A DNA stretch of 64,000 nucleotides from Nonomuraea sp. SYSU D8015 (GTDB taxonomy: Bacteria > Actinomycetota > Actinomycetes > Streptosporangiales > Streptosporangiaceae): the NCBI RefSeq assembly GCF_008065375.1, contig NZ_VJYI01000003.1, forward strand, positions 186,001 to 250,000, given 5' to 3'. Both the position numbers and the translations under genes were made by a program. Positions 51,223 through 61,894 of the stretch are shown one piece after another. Each line of letters starts with the position of its first letter. Within the stretch, counting starts at the first letter, position 1. Below the pieces are notes generated by a model. The model searched no databases and was not told where the DNA came from. It saw only the letters and a list, made by a program, of their open reading frames with translations.

Positions 51223-52704
51223 ATGTCGCACGTCGAACCACTCCGGGAAGGCGATCCCCCAGCCGTGGGGCCCTACCGGCTGTTCGGACGTCTGGGTGCG
51301 GGCGGCCAAGGGGTGGTCTACCTGGGCCAGGGGCCCGACGGCCGGCCGGTCGCGGTCAAAGTGCTGCGTGAGGGGCTCGCCGACGAGCGCTTCGCCAAGG
51401 AGATCGAGGCGGCCCGCCGGGTGGAGCCGTTCTGCATCGCCCAGGTGCTCGACGCCTCGCTGGGCGGCCGGCCGTACATCGTGACCGAGTACGTCGAAGG
51501 CCCCTCGCTCCAGCAGGCCGGCCGCCACACCGGCGCCGACCTGCAGCGGCTCGCCGTGGCGACCGCGACCGCGCTGGCGGCCATTCACCAGGCGGGCATC
51601 GTCCATCGCGACTTCAAGCCCGCCAACGTGCTGCTCGGGCAGGGCGGGCCCCGCGTGATCGACTTCGGCATCGCCCGGTCGGTCGAATCGGGGCTGACGG
51701 CCACCAGCAGCATCGTGGGGACGCCCGCGTACATGGCGCCGGAGCAGCTCGCCGGCGAGCGGATCGGGCCGGCGGTGGACGTGTTCGCGTGGGCGTCGGT
51801 GATGGTGTTCGCCGCCACCGGGTCGCCCCCGTTCGGCGAGGACTCGCTGCCCGCGGTGATCAATCGGATCCTGCACAACGAGCCGCAGCTCGGCGACCTG
51901 CCGCAGCCGTTGCGCTCGATCGTGCTGGCGTGCCTGGCCAAGGATCCGGCGCGGCGGCCGGCCATGCGGGACGTGTTGCTGCAACTCCTGGGCGGACAGG
52001 CCCCCATGCGTCCGGACGCCGCCGACGCCCGCGGTCCGTCCACGGTTCCCGGGCGGCGCCGGAGCGGGACGGCGGTGGTCGTGGGCGTCTCCGGTGTGGG
52101 GGCGCTGGCGGTGGCGACCGCCGTCGCCTTGGCGCTCACGAACGTCTGGACACTTCTGGATCCGCAACCGAGCACACAGCAGCTGGCGTTCACCTCTGCC
52201 GCGACGACGCCGGCACCGACGAAGACACGCTCGCGCCCGAAGAAGACCAAGAGCCCGTCCCCGTCGAAACCGGTGACCACGACCGAGCCGACCATGAGAC
52301 AGACCCCGAAGCCGACCGCGAAACCGACCGCGAAACCGACGCAGTCCGCTCCCAGACCCGCGACCTCATCGGCGAGACCCGCGTCGGGCGGCGGTTCGGT
52401 CCGCATCGTATGGGTGCGGGTCATCGGCAGCTCGCACGAGGCCAGGCCGGAGTGCGACGTGATCAACAACGGCAGTATCTCCGGCATGGTCGAAGCCACC
52501 AAGAAGGGCACCGATTTCCGCTACGAGTGGGTCCTGGACGGGCGGGTGGTGCAGCGCACTGAGGGCGGCGTGTACGACGACTACACGCAGCAGCTCAGCG
52601 GCCCGCTCGTGCAGTCGGAAGGCCCGCATCGCGTGACCCTCCGCCTGACCTCGCCCGCGGCGGTGTCGAAGTCTCTCTCGTTCACGATCTGCGGGACCGA
52701 GTGA
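51223..52704 (+). CDS. Receptor-like serine/threonine protein kinase (tandem copy 1)
   Basis: The 493-residue protein has a kinase domain (about 15-260): GRLGAGGQGVVYLGQ, VAVKVL, HRDFKPANVL, DFGIARSVE and GTPAYMAPEQLAGE. A single transmembrane helix (about 290-315, VVGVSGVGALAVATAVALAL) leads to an extracellular Pro/Thr/Lys-rich stalk and a C-terminal beta-sandwich-like domain with two Cys. It should sense something outside the cell and phosphorylate cytoplasmic targets. I chose ATG 51223 because GGAG precedes it. It shares one base with the start of the second copy. Confidence 0.92.
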   Translation: MSHVEPLREGDPPAVGPYRLFGRLGAGGQGVVYLGQGPDGRPVAVKVLREGLADERFAKEIEAARRVEPFCIAQVLDASLGGRPYIVTEYVEGPSLQQAGRHTGADLQRLAVATATALAAIHQAGIVHRDFKPANVLLGQGGPRVIDFGIARSVESGLTATSSIVGTPAYMAPEQLAGERIGPAVDVFAWASVMVFAATGSPPFGEDSLPAVINRILHNEPQLGDLPQPLRSIVLACLAKDPARRPAMRDVLLQLLGGQAPMRPDAADARGPSTVPGRRRSGTAVVVGVSGVGALAVATAVALALTNVWTLLDPQPSTQQLAFTSAATTPAPTKTRSRPKKTKSPSPSKPVTTTEPTMRQTPKPTAKPTAKPTQSAPRPATSSARPASGGGSVRIVWVRVIGSSHEARPECDVINNGSISGMVEATKKGTDFRYEWVLDGRVVQRTEGGVYDDYTQQLSGPLVQSEGPHRVTLRLTSPAAVSKSLSFTICGTE

Positions 52705-54203
52705 TGGACCCGCTCCTGCCGGAAGATCCTCCCGCCGTCGGCCCCTACCGGCTGCTCGGGCGTCTGGGCTCGGGCGGCCAAGGGGTCGTCTACCTGGGCC
52801 AGGCTCCGGACGGCAGGCCGGTCGCGGTCAAGGTGCTGAGCGACGGCCTGCCCGTGGATCACCGTTTCGCCAAGGAGATCGACGCGGCGCGGCGGGTGGA
52901 GCCGTTCTGCATCGCCCAGGTGCTCGACGCGTCACTGAGCGGCCGGCCGTACATCGTGACCGAGTACGTCGAAGGCCCCTCGCTCCAGCAGGCCGGCCGC
53001 CACACCGGCGCCGACCTGCAGCGGCTCGCCGTGGCGACCGCGACCGCGCTGGCGGCGATCCACCGGGCCGGGGTGGTGCATCGCGACTTCAAGCCCGCCA
53101 ACGTGCTGCTCGGCAGGGACGGGCCGCGTGTCATCGACTTCGGCATCGCCCGCTCGTCCGGCCATTCGCTGACCGTGACGAGCAGCATCGTCGGCACGCC
53201 TGCCTACATGGCGCCCGAGCAGCTCGCCGGCGCCGCGATCGGCCCCGCGGTGGACGTGTTCGCGTGGGCGTCGGTGATGGTGTTCGCCGCGACGGGAAGA
53301 CCGCCGTTCGGCAACGACTCGCTGCCCGCGGTGATCCGCCGCATCCTCCACGACGAGCCGTACCTGGGTGACCTGCCGGCTCCGCTGCGCCCGATCGTGC
53401 TGGCCTGCCTGGCCAAGGATCCCGCCGCCCGGCCTTCCATGCAGGACGTGCTGCTCCGGTTGATCGGCGCCCCGCCCACCGGCCCGGCCGGGCATCAGGG
53501 CGGTACGGCGGGTCATGCCGTGGGCCGCCGCCCGCGGTGGAAGGCGATGCTGGCCGGCGTCGGGGCGCTGGCGGTGTCCGGCGCCCTGGTGGCCGGGGCG
53601 ATCACGTGGATGCCTGCCTCCGTGACGACGGCCGCGCCCATCGCGTCGGCGACCACGGAGCAGGGCGCGAGCACGACACCGGGCGCGACCACGACCCCCA
53701 GTGCGCCGCCCAGGAAACGGGGCGCCAGCAAGACACCCAGCTCACCGGCCAAGAAGAAGACGCGCCCCACCAGGACCGCCGCCTCGAACTCCCCCACCGC
53801 CTCCCGCAGGCCGACGACGACCGCCTCACCCAAACCCACGACCGCCTCACCCGAACCCACCACCGTCTCACCGAAACCCAAGACCACGATTGCCGGGACC
53901 GTACGCCTGGCGTCGTTGACGCTGCAGGGGCAGCAGACCGCGCAGGGCTGCTGGAGCAGGAGCCTCTTCCCCGAAGCCGTGATCAAGGGCCCGTCGGGAC
54001 GGCAGGTGGAGTACACCTACCGCTGGGTCGTGGACGGCCAGGACGAGGGACGGAAGACGGGCTGGGTGACCGGCACGACCGAGGAACGGCGCAACCCCTT
54101 CGGCGCCTTCGAGCCGGGCCGCCACACCATCGTCTTCCACCTGCTGACCCCCTCGAGGGCGACCAGGAGTGTGTCGTTCACGGCGTGCGAGCCGTTCTCC
54201 TAA
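52704..54203 (+). CDS. Receptor-like serine/threonine protein kinase (tandem copy 2)
   Basis: A paralogue of the preceding gene with the same plan: kinase domain (GRLGSGGQGVVYLGQ, HRDFKPANVL, DFGIARSSG), transmembrane helix (about 280-300), a longer Thr/Pro stalk with repeated SPKPTTASPEPTTVSPKP units, and a C-terminal domain with two Cys. The kinase domains are very alike, including a 118-base stretch identical to copy 1, while the extracellular domains differ. ATG 52704 overlaps the previous stop by one base, so the pair is co-translated. Confidence 0.92.
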   Translation: MDPLLPEDPPAVGPYRLLGRLGSGGQGVVYLGQAPDGRPVAVKVLSDGLPVDHRFAKEIDAARRVEPFCIAQVLDASLSGRPYIVTEYVEGPSLQQAGRHTGADLQRLAVATATALAAIHRAGVVHRDFKPANVLLGRDGPRVIDFGIARSSGHSLTVTSSIVGTPAYMAPEQLAGAAIGPAVDVFAWASVMVFAATGRPPFGNDSLPAVIRRILHDEPYLGDLPAPLRPIVLACLAKDPAARPSMQDVLLRLIGAPPTGPAGHQGGTAGHAVGRRPRWKAMLAGVGALAVSGALVAGAITWMPASVTTAAPIASATTEQGASTTPGATTTPSAPPRKRGASKTPSSPAKKKTRPTRTAASNSPTASRRPTTTASPKPTTASPEPTTVSPKPKTTIAGTVRLASLTLQGQQTAQGCWSRSLFPEAVIKGPSGRQVEYTYRWVVDGQDEGRKTGWVTGTTEERRNPFGAFEPGRHTIVFHLLTPSRATRSVSFTACEPFS

Positions 54204-54343
54204 ATCGTTTCCGAATTCGGGCCGTCCATAAAACAAGACGGTGGCGCAGCGCAAAGAAATCACATCATATTCTCCTTTCGATCATCTTTACCCGGCGCGA
54301 CTCCCGTGGTTGTCTGGGCCGAGACGGTCTCGAGGGGAGGTAG

Positions 54344-54553
54344 ATGTCAATGACCGATGCCATCATGAGATTCGGGGACAGATTGCTCGCGAGAATCGTC
54401 CCCAAGGCCACCGCACTGGCCGCGAGCCCTTGCCAGTGCCGGCGGCGCTGCTGCCGCGTCATGGGGGCCCGCGCGGTGGAGGGCTACTACATCGAGCACT
54501 GCTTCGCGGGTTCCGCGTGCACGGGGTGCCAGCTCACGGGCCGTGACTGCTGA
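54344..54553 (+). CDS. Eight-cysteine small peptide, candidate precursor
   Basis: The 69-residue product has a leader-like N-terminus of about 28 residues (MRFGDRLLARIVPKATALAAS), amphipathic rather than a classical signal peptide, and a C-terminal core with all eight Cys (30, 32, 36, 37, 53, 59, 62, 69), enough for four disulfides. GGGGAGG precedes it; the second ATG (54350) has better spacing. Directly downstream lie MauE-like, TlpA-like, ABC exporter and signal-peptidase genes, a set suited to oxidising, cleaving and exporting such a peptide. The small Cys-rich design faintly recalls the methylamine dehydrogenase light chain, which also needs MauE and MauD. I know no family for it. Confidence 0.8.
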   Translation: MSMTDAIMRFGDRLLARIVPKATALAASPCQCRRRCCRVMGARAVEGYYIEHCFAGSACTGCQLTGRDC

Positions 54554-54569
54554 GTGAGACGCACGACGG

Positions 54570-54598
54570 GCCGCCGTGCTCCCCGTGGGCACGGTGGC
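54570..54598 (+). terminator. Hairpin between precursor and maturation genes
   Basis: A 10-bp stem (GCCGCCGTGC at 54570-54579 and GCACGGTGGC at 54589-54598, one G-U pair) with a 9-base loop lies 17 bases after the peptide stop. Such attenuators often keep precursor transcripts in excess over the processing genes. Confidence 0.55.
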
Positions 54599-54645
54599 TC
54601 CCAGAACCGGAGAAAGACCAGGCGTTTTCTGCGCTGGGGGCGCGC

Positions 54646-55212
54646 GTGCAATACCTCGTTTTCGGAGTCAATTGTCTCGTCGGTCTCGTATTCGCTGTTT
54701 CCGCGCTGAGCAAGCTGCGCGCCACCCAGTGGCGTGAATTCATCGAATCGACGCGGAAACTCCTCGGGGCATTCCTTCCGTCACGCTCCGCGCCGGCGTC
54801 GCTCGCGCGCCTGGTCGCCCCCGTGGTGGTGGCGGCCGAGGCGTCCGTCGTGCTCCTGCTGGTGCCCGCCCGCGTCGCCGCGCTGGCACTGGCGGCCGTC
54901 CTGGTGTCGGTCTTCGGCGTGGCCATCGCGCTGGCGCTGCGGCGCGGGGTCGCGACGGCCTGCCGGTGCTTCGGCGGGTCGGCGCAGCTGGGGCCCTGGC
55001 ACCTCGTACGCAACGCGCTGCTGCTCGCCGCGGTCGCCGTGGGGCTGGCGCTCGAACCCGGCGGGCCCGGCACCGCCGACCCGGCCGGGCTGGTGGTGGC
55101 CGCGACCGCCGCCCTCGTACTGGGCCTGCTGGTCGTCCGGCTCGACGACCTGGCAGAGCTGTTCGGTCCGGGGTTGCCGGCGACCGACCGGCCGCGTGAA
55201 GGGAGCATGTGA
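54646..55212 (+). CDS. MauE/DoxX-family redox membrane protein
   Basis: A 188-residue membrane protein with four hydrophobic helices, beginning QYLVFGVNCLVGLVFAVSALSKL. The family's redox motif is ATACRCFGGSAQLG, with the paired Cys facing the membrane surface; the final helix ends in LVVRLDDLAELF. MauE is needed for disulfide formation in the methylamine dehydrogenase small subunit, and such proteins accept or pass electrons for TlpA/MauD-like partners. Start GTG 54646; its stop shares a base with the TlpA ATG. Confidence 0.88.
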   Translation: MQYLVFGVNCLVGLVFAVSALSKLRATQWREFIESTRKLLGAFLPSRSAPASLARLVAPVVVAAEASVVLLLVPARVAALALAAVLVSVFGVAIALALRRGVATACRCFGGSAQLGPWHLVRNALLLAAVAVGLALEPGGPGTADPAGLVVAATAALVLGLLVVRLDDLAELFGPGLPATDRPREGSM

Positions 55213-55765
55213 TGGCCGTGGTCTGGGCCGCCCTCATCCTGGTGGGCGCGATCTGCGTACTCGACCTGATCCTCACCCTCGGGGTGATCCGCCGGCTGCG
55301 GGAGCACACCACGCATCTGGAGACGCTGCTCCGGGCCGGCACGGGCGCCCTCGCCGCGCCGGGGCTGCCCGCCGTGGGCGGCACGGTCGGCGAGTTCGCC
55401 GCGCGGACCCTCGACGGGGAGGAGGTCTCCAGGCGCTCCCTGTCGGGAGAGACGCTGGTGGCCTTCTTCAGCCCGGGGTGCAAGCCGTGCCTGGAGAAGC
55501 TGCCCGGCTTCCTCGAACACGCGCGCCGGCGCATCGGCGGACGCCGCCTGATCCTGGCGATCGTCGCCGGTGGCGACGCGGCCGCGGCCGAGATGACGGA
55601 GACCTTGCGGCAGGTGGCGAGGGTGATCGTGGAGGACGGCTACGACGGGCCGGTCGCCCAGGCGTTCGGGGTCAGTGAATATCCCGCCTTCTGCCTGGTG
55701 GACAGCGACGGGACGATCGTCGCGGCCGAGGGCGACGTCGTCCGGCTCGCCCTGCCCGCCGACCG

Positions 55766-55769
<4 letters not shown>
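55212..55769 (+). CDS. TlpA/MauD-like membrane-anchored thiol-disulfide oxidoreductase
   Basis: The 185-residue protein has an N-terminal transmembrane anchor (VVWAALILVGAICVLDLILTL) and an extracytoplasmic thioredoxin fold with active site FFSPGCKPCLEKLP (Cys90 and Cys93) and the cis-Pro loop VSEYPAFCLVD. It would form or shuffle disulfides in an exported protein, presumably the eight-Cys peptide, exchanging electrons with the MauE-like partner. Its stop overlaps the ABC gene start (ATGA). Confidence 0.9.
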
Positions 55770-57666
<1,897 letters not shown>

Positions 57667-57670
<4 letters not shown>

Positions 57671-58125
57671 GGCCGGCGGGCACGCGTGTGCGGGTCGTGG
57701 TCGCGCCGGCCCTCCTGGGGGCCGCCGCCGCGGCGGCGGTGGCCTGGCTGCGCCGCCGGTACGTCCTGGTCTCGGTGTACGGACCCAGCATGGAGCCCGC
57801 CTACCGCTCCGGCGACCGGGTGTGGGTGCGGCGCGTCCCGGTCCAGCGGGTGCACCCCGGTGACGTGGTGGTGGTCCGGCTGGACTACCCGGACGACTGG
57901 GACCGCGCGGAGAAGGAGCCGTGGAGCATCAAGCGCGTGACGGCGGTGCCCGGCGACCCCGTGCCCCCTGCCGGCGTGCCGGCCTGGTCGCCCGAGGCCA
58001 CCGTGCCCGTCGGACACCTGGTCGTGCGGGGCGACAACGCCGACCACTCCTACGACTCCCGCCACTGCGGATACGTGCCCGGCGAGCGGCTGCTCGGCGT
58101 CGTGGTACGCGGCGTGCAGAGGTAG
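57667..58125 (+). CDS. S26-family signal peptidase
   Basis: A 152-residue membrane-anchored peptidase: one N-terminal helix (VVVAPALLGAAAAAAVAWL), catalytic Ser in VYGPSMEPAYRSGDRV and general-base Lys in WSIKRVTAVPGD, plus the late GDNADHSYDSRHCGYVPG box. Type I signal peptidases cut leaders on the outer membrane face. At 152 residues it is short, like others dedicated to one substrate. GTG 57667 overlaps the ABC stop (GTGA), so it is the last gene of the peptide operon. Confidence 0.9.
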
Positions 58126-58132
58126 GGACGGG

Positions 58133-58945
58133 CTAGTCGCCAGGCGGCCGCCCGAGGCCGAAGAAGCGGCCGTAGAGGTGCGCGAACAGCCGCCGGGGAA
58201 GGACGGCCCGCAGCACGGGCAGGGTCTTGGCCTGCAGGCCGACACGGTACAGCGGACGCATGCGCCGCGCCTCCACCGCCCGGACGATCTCCCGCGACAC
58301 TGCCGTCGGCTCGGGACCCTCCAGCTGGAGGCGGCGGAAGCGGTCCAGCACCTTGTCCCGAACCGGCTGGTAGACGGGGAGCGGCGCACCGGTCCGCAGC
58401 GCCGTCGCGGCGCCGGTCCGCACGCTCGTGGCCTCGACGCAGGCGACCCGGACGCCGAACGGCTCGACCTCATAGCGCAGGGCCTCGGCGTAGTGGTTCA
58501 GCGCGGCCTTGCTGGCGGAGTACACCGAGTGGAACGGGATCGCCGCCACGGCGGCGGTCGAGCTCATCAGGAGCAGCCGGCCGCCGCCTCGCCGGCGCAT
58601 GTGCGGGAGCACCGCGCGCACCAGCCGATGCGCTCCGACGAGGTACGCGTCCAGCTGCGCGATCGCCAGCTCCGGGTCCGTCTCCTCCGCCGAGCCCGCG
58701 ACGTAGAACCCGGCGCTGTAGACGACGGCGTCGATCCCTCCCGCGCGCTCGACGACCTCTTCCACGCACGCCCGCACGGACCGGTCGTCGGTGACCTCCA
58801 GGGCGACCGGGGTGACGCCGGGCGCGTCCACCCGCGTGACGTCGCGGCTCGTGCCGTAGACCGTGTGCCCGCGCGCGGCGAGCGACGCGGCCGCGTCCCT
58901 GCCCACCCCGGACGACGCGCCGGCCACGAGGACGACTCGGTTCAT
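58133..58945 (-). CDS. Short-chain dehydrogenase/reductase
   Basis: A 270-residue SDR with cofactor loop LVAGASSGVGRDAAASLA, VVYSAGF in the NNAG position, catalytic Ser in LLMSSTAAVA and Tyr-Lys in HSVYSASKAALNHYAEAL. A basic C-terminal extension (LPRRLFAHLYGRFFGLG) resembles membrane-associated SDRs acting on lipids or steroids. It converges on the signal-peptidase gene (7-base gap) and is not in the P450 operon, from which a hairpin separates it. Confidence 0.92.
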   Translation of the reverse strand: MNRVVLVAGASSGVGRDAAASLAARGHTVYGTSRDVTRVDAPGVTPVALEVTDDRSVRACVEEVVERAGGIDAVVYSAGFYVAGSAEETDPELAIAQLDAYLVGAHRLVRAVLPHMRRRGGGRLLLMSSTAAVAAIPFHSVYSASKAALNHYAEALRYEVEPFGVRVACVEATSVRTGAATALRTGAPLPVYQPVRDKVLDRFRRLQLEGPEPTAVSREIVRAVEARRMRPLYRVGLQAKTLPVLRAVLPRRLFAHLYGRFFGLGRPPGD

Positions 58946-58993
58946 CCAGAGCAGATTAACTGGAAACCCCGAGCGGGCGCCAAGGGTGCTGCG

Positions 58994-59026
58994 GGCCCCG
59001 GCGGGATTCGCTGTCTCGCCGGGGCC
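58994..59026. terminator. Hairpin terminator after the P450 operon
   Basis: A perfect 10-bp stem (GGCCCCGGCG at 58994-59003, CGCCGGGGCC at 59017-59026) with a 13-base loop lies just beyond the ferredoxin stop (59078, transcribed leftward) and upstream of the SDR. It would end transcription of the P450 operon. Confidence 0.65.
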
Positions 59027-59077
59027 GGCACGGGAACCGCGGTGATGCCATCCGCGCAGGTGGGGCGCGTTTCAGGC

Positions 59078-59278
59078 TCAGGCCTGGTCGCTCACCTCGA
59101 TGGCGGCGGCGGGGCAGACGGCGGCGGCCTCGCGGACCAGGGCGTGCTGGTCCTCGCCGGGCTCAGGCTCCAGCAGGATGACGATGCCGTCCTCGTCGCG
59201 CTGGTCGAACACCTCCGGCGCGATCAGCACGCACTGGCCGGCGCCGCAGCATTTGACCTCGTCCACGGTGATTTTCAT
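59078..59278 (-). CDS. Ferredoxin, 3Fe-4S type
   Basis: A 66-residue ferredoxin with C-x5-C (Cys10 and Cys16 in KCCGAGQC) and AAVCPAAAIEV (Cys55), the three-Cys set of P450-partner 3Fe-4S ferredoxins; the position that would carry the missing fourth ligand is occupied by Gly/Ala. It carries electrons from the reductase encoded upstream in the operon to the P450, whose gene ends 13 bases before it. Confidence 0.93.
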   Translation of the reverse strand: MKITVDEVKCCGAGQCVLIAPEVFDQRDEDGIVILLEPEPGEDQHALVREAAAVCPAAAIEVSDQA

Positions 59279-59291
59279 GCGGGGTTCCTCC

Positions 59292-60503
59292 TTACCAACG
59301 GACCGGGACCGTGCGCAGGCCGCCGACGGCCAGCCCTTCCACGCGTTCCAGTTCCTCCACCGGCACGGCCAGCTCCAGGGTGGGGAGCTTGCGCAGCAGC
59401 ACCTCGAGCACGACCTGCAGCTCGGTACGCGCCAGCGCCTGGCCCAGGCAGGAGTGCGCGCCGGAGCCGAAGGCCAGGTGCGGGTTGGGGCTGCGGGTCA
59501 GGTCCATCTCGGCGGCGGCCTCGAAGGCGTCCTCGTCGCGGTTGGCCGCGGCCATGCTGCAGATCACGGTGGTGCCGCGGGGCAGGATCGTGCCGCTGAC
59601 CTCGGTCTCCTCGTTGAGGTAGCGCGGCAGGCCGAAGCCGGAGTTGGCGTCGAAGCGCAGCGACTCCTCCACCGCCGTGCGGATCAGCGACGGGTCGGCG
59701 ACCAGGCGCTGCCAGCGGGTGCGGTCGGCCAGCAACATGACCACCATCTTGCCGATCATGTTGGCGGTGGTCTCATGGCCGGCGACCAGCAGCCCCATGC
59801 CGGTGACGATCAACTGGATGTCGGACAGCCCGCCCTCCTCGGGGCTGCCGGCCGCGATCAGCTCACTCAGGATGTCCTCGCCTGGTTGCTCCCGCTTGGC
59901 GGCGATGTGGTCGGACATGTACTGGAAGAACGCGGCCTGGGCGGCCTCGATCTCCTCTTTGCGGTAGCGGGTCAGGTTGAGCAGGGTGTCGGACCAGTAC
60001 GAGAACCGGTCCCGGTCCTCGGCCGGCACCCCCAGCATGTCGCAGATGACGTACACCGGCAGCGGGAATCCCAGGGACGCCTTGAGGTCGCCCGGCTGGC
60101 CGCGCTCGACCATGTCGTCGATGAGCTGCTCGGCCATCTCGGTCATCGCCGGCCGCAGGGCGGACATCCGCTTGGCGGTGAACCACTTGCCGACCAGGCG
60201 CCGCCAGTGCAGGTGCTCCTCACCGCCGTCGGGGATGATGGACGCCATCTCGCTGCTGAACACCCCCTCGCCGTCGGCCGAGATGCGGGCCGCGTCCGGG
60301 GCGGTGAGCTGGCGGGTGAAGCGCGGGTCGGCGAGCACCTCCTTGACATCGTCGTAGCGGGTCAGCAGCGTCGCCTGGTCGCCGCTGAGCAGCTTCACGT
60401 GCGCCACCGGGCACTTGCCGCGCAGCTCCGCCCACTCCGCGGGCGGCTCGAGCGCGGCGTCGCTGGGGATCGGATAGGTCAGGACCTGCTCGTCGGTCGT
60501 CAT
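59292..60503 (-). CDS. Cytochrome P450 (CYP105-like)
   Basis: A 403-residue bacterial P450. The I-helix oxygen-binding motif is LLVAGHETTANM, the K-helix ExxR is EESLRFD, and the heme loop is LAFGSGAHSCLGQALAR with the proximal Cys. The N-terminal segment VTRYDDVKEVLADPRF-type (here LLTRYDDVKEVLADPRFTR) and GEEHLHWRRLVGKWFTAKRM are typical of the CYP105 group of promiscuous hydroxylases. It inserts oxygen into an unknown small molecule, possibly a xenobiotic, since no biosynthetic cluster surrounds it. About 78 bases separate it from the reductase gene, with a short GATCGTGTGGGCC repeat between. Confidence 0.93.
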   Translation of the reverse strand: MTTDEQVLTYPIPSDAALEPPAEWAELRGKCPVAHVKLLSGDQATLLTRYDDVKEVLADPRFTRQLTAPDAARISADGEGVFSSEMASIIPDGGEEHLHWRRLVGKWFTAKRMSALRPAMTEMAEQLIDDMVERGQPGDLKASLGFPLPVYVICDMLGVPAEDRDRFSYWSDTLLNLTRYRKEEIEAAQAAFFQYMSDHIAAKREQPGEDILSELIAAGSPEEGGLSDIQLIVTGMGLLVAGHETTANMIGKMVVMLLADRTRWQRLVADPSLIRTAVEESLRFDANSGFGLPRYLNEETEVSGTILPRGTTVICSMAAANRDEDAFEAAAEMDLTRSPNPHLAFGSGAHSCLGQALARTELQVVLEVLLRKLPTLELAVPVEELERVEGLAVGGLRTVPVRW

Positions 60504-60581
60504 TCGGCATCTCCTCGAAATGAATGGTCGGTCGTCGCTGATCGTGTGGGCCGATCGTGTGGGCCGATCGTGTGGCCGCCC

Positions 60582-61766
60582 TCACGCGGGCGCGAGAGGG
60601 GCGGCGGTGCCGAGCAGCTGCTGCCTCAGCAGTCGGGCCTGCTTGGGCATGTTCCAGCCGAGTACGCCGGTGACCCGGCCGTCCTGGCGGTAGAGGGCGG
60701 TGAAGCGGCGCTGTGCGACGTCGCCTTCGGCGATGGTCACCTCCGCCGCCGGCGACGGCACGCCGTGGGCCTGGATCTTGGCGTCGTACTGGTCGGTCCA
60801 GAAGTACGGGATGGGCGTGTACGGGCGGTCGGCGCCGAGGACGGCGGCCGCCACCGTCTGGGCCTGTTCGGTGGCGTTGGTGCGGTTCTCCAGGCGCAGC
60901 CGTCTGCCGAGCCCCTCGTGCTCGAAGGAGGCCACGTCCCCGACGGCGTAGACGCCCTCGGCGGCGCGGCCGTGCGCGTCACACTCCACGCCGTCGCCCA
61001 CGGTGAGCCCGCTGCCCTCCAGCCAGCCGGTCGCCGGGCGGGAGCCGATGGCCACGGCGACCGTGTCAGCGGGCAGGAGCTCGCCGGTGGCCAGGCGTAC
61101 CCCCGTGACGCGGCCGCCGGTCTCCGCCAGCCCGTCGACCGCGGCGCCGAGCCGCAGCCTGACCCCGCGTTCGGCGTGCAGCCGGCCGAGCATCGCGCCG
61201 ATCACTTCGCCGAGCTGGTCGCCCAGCAGGGTGTGCCCCATTCCGGCGAGGGTGACGTCCAGGCCCATGGTGCGGGCGGTGGCGGCGATCTCCGCGCCCA
61301 GCACCCCCTCGCCCACGACCACGAGCCGCTCGGCGGCGGTCAGGTCGCGGCGCAGGGCGAGCGCGTCGTCCAGGGAGCGCAGCACGTGCACGCCCGCCGG
61401 CCCGTCCTGGCCCGGGAGCCGGCAGGGCGACAGGCCGGTGGCGATGACCACCGCGTCGGCCCGCAGCACCCGGCCGGAGGCGGTGGTGACGGCGCACTCG
61501 GCCGCGTCCAGCGCGACGGCGGCCTCGCCCAGCACGAACGCGGCGTCCAGGGCGTCGAGCTGCGGCTGGCCGCGGAGCCGGGCCCGGTCCGGCTCCCAGG
61601 CGCCGGCCAGGACCTGCTTCGACAGCGGCGGCCGGTCGTAGGGGAGATGGGGCTCGGCGTCCAGCAGCGTCAACCGGCCGCGGTAGCCGTGCCGCCGCAG
61701 CGCCTCAGCCGTGCTCAGCCCGGCCGCCGACGCGCCGACGATCAGAACGCTCCCGGGCGAGGTCAC
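60582..61766 (-). CDS. FAD-dependent ferredoxin reductase
   Basis: A 394-residue flavoprotein with the FAD-binding GxGxxG variant VLIVGASAAGLSTAEAL, the PYDRPPLSK motif of this family, the NAD(P)H-binding fold LVVVGEGVLGAEIA and the second FAD contact GVYAVGDVASFE. It transfers electrons from NAD(P)H to the 3Fe-4S ferredoxin of the operon. It is the first gene, divergent from a TetR regulator, so the three genes form a complete class I P450 system. Confidence 0.94.
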   Translation of the reverse strand: MTSPGSVLIVGASAAGLSTAEALRRHGYRGRLTLLDAEPHLPYDRPPLSKQVLAGAWEPDRARLRGQPQLDALDAAFVLGEAAVALDAAECAVTTASGRVLRADAVVIATGLSPCRLPGQDGPAGVHVLRSLDDALALRRDLTAAERLVVVGEGVLGAEIAATARTMGLDVTLAGMGHTLLGDQLGEVIGAMLGRLHAERGVRLRLGAAVDGLAETGGRVTGVRLATGELLPADTVAVAIGSRPATGWLEGSGLTVGDGVECDAHGRAAEGVYAVGDVASFEHEGLGRRLRLENRTNATEQAQTVAAAVLGADRPYTPIPYFWTDQYDAKIQAHGVPSPAAEVTIAEGDVAQRRFTALYRQDGRVTGVLGWNMPKQARLLRQQLLGTAAPLAPA

Positions 61767-61850
61767 GACGCGTCACTCGGGTGTGGGGCGGCCTCGACCA
61801 CACGATTCCACATATGTCAGGTCCTTTCGTCGTCCCGGCCACAGACTAGC

Positions 61851-61880
61851 CTACATGTGCAAGATAACCGACACATGTAG
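61851..61880. promoter_or_regulatory. Candidate TetR operator
   Basis: CTACATGTG (61851-61859) and CACATGTAG (61872-61880) are perfect 9-bp inverted repeats with a 12-base spacer; each arm contains the palindrome ACATGT. The element is in the 128-bp gap between the reductase and TetR genes, where one protein could block both promoters. Confidence 0.7.
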
Positions 61881-61894
61881 CCATACCGTAAACT

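Noticed and set aside
60528..60575. Short GATCGTGTGGGCC repeats before the P450 gene
   Set aside because: Three imperfect units of about 13 bases show no symmetry or promoter match; I see no supported function.
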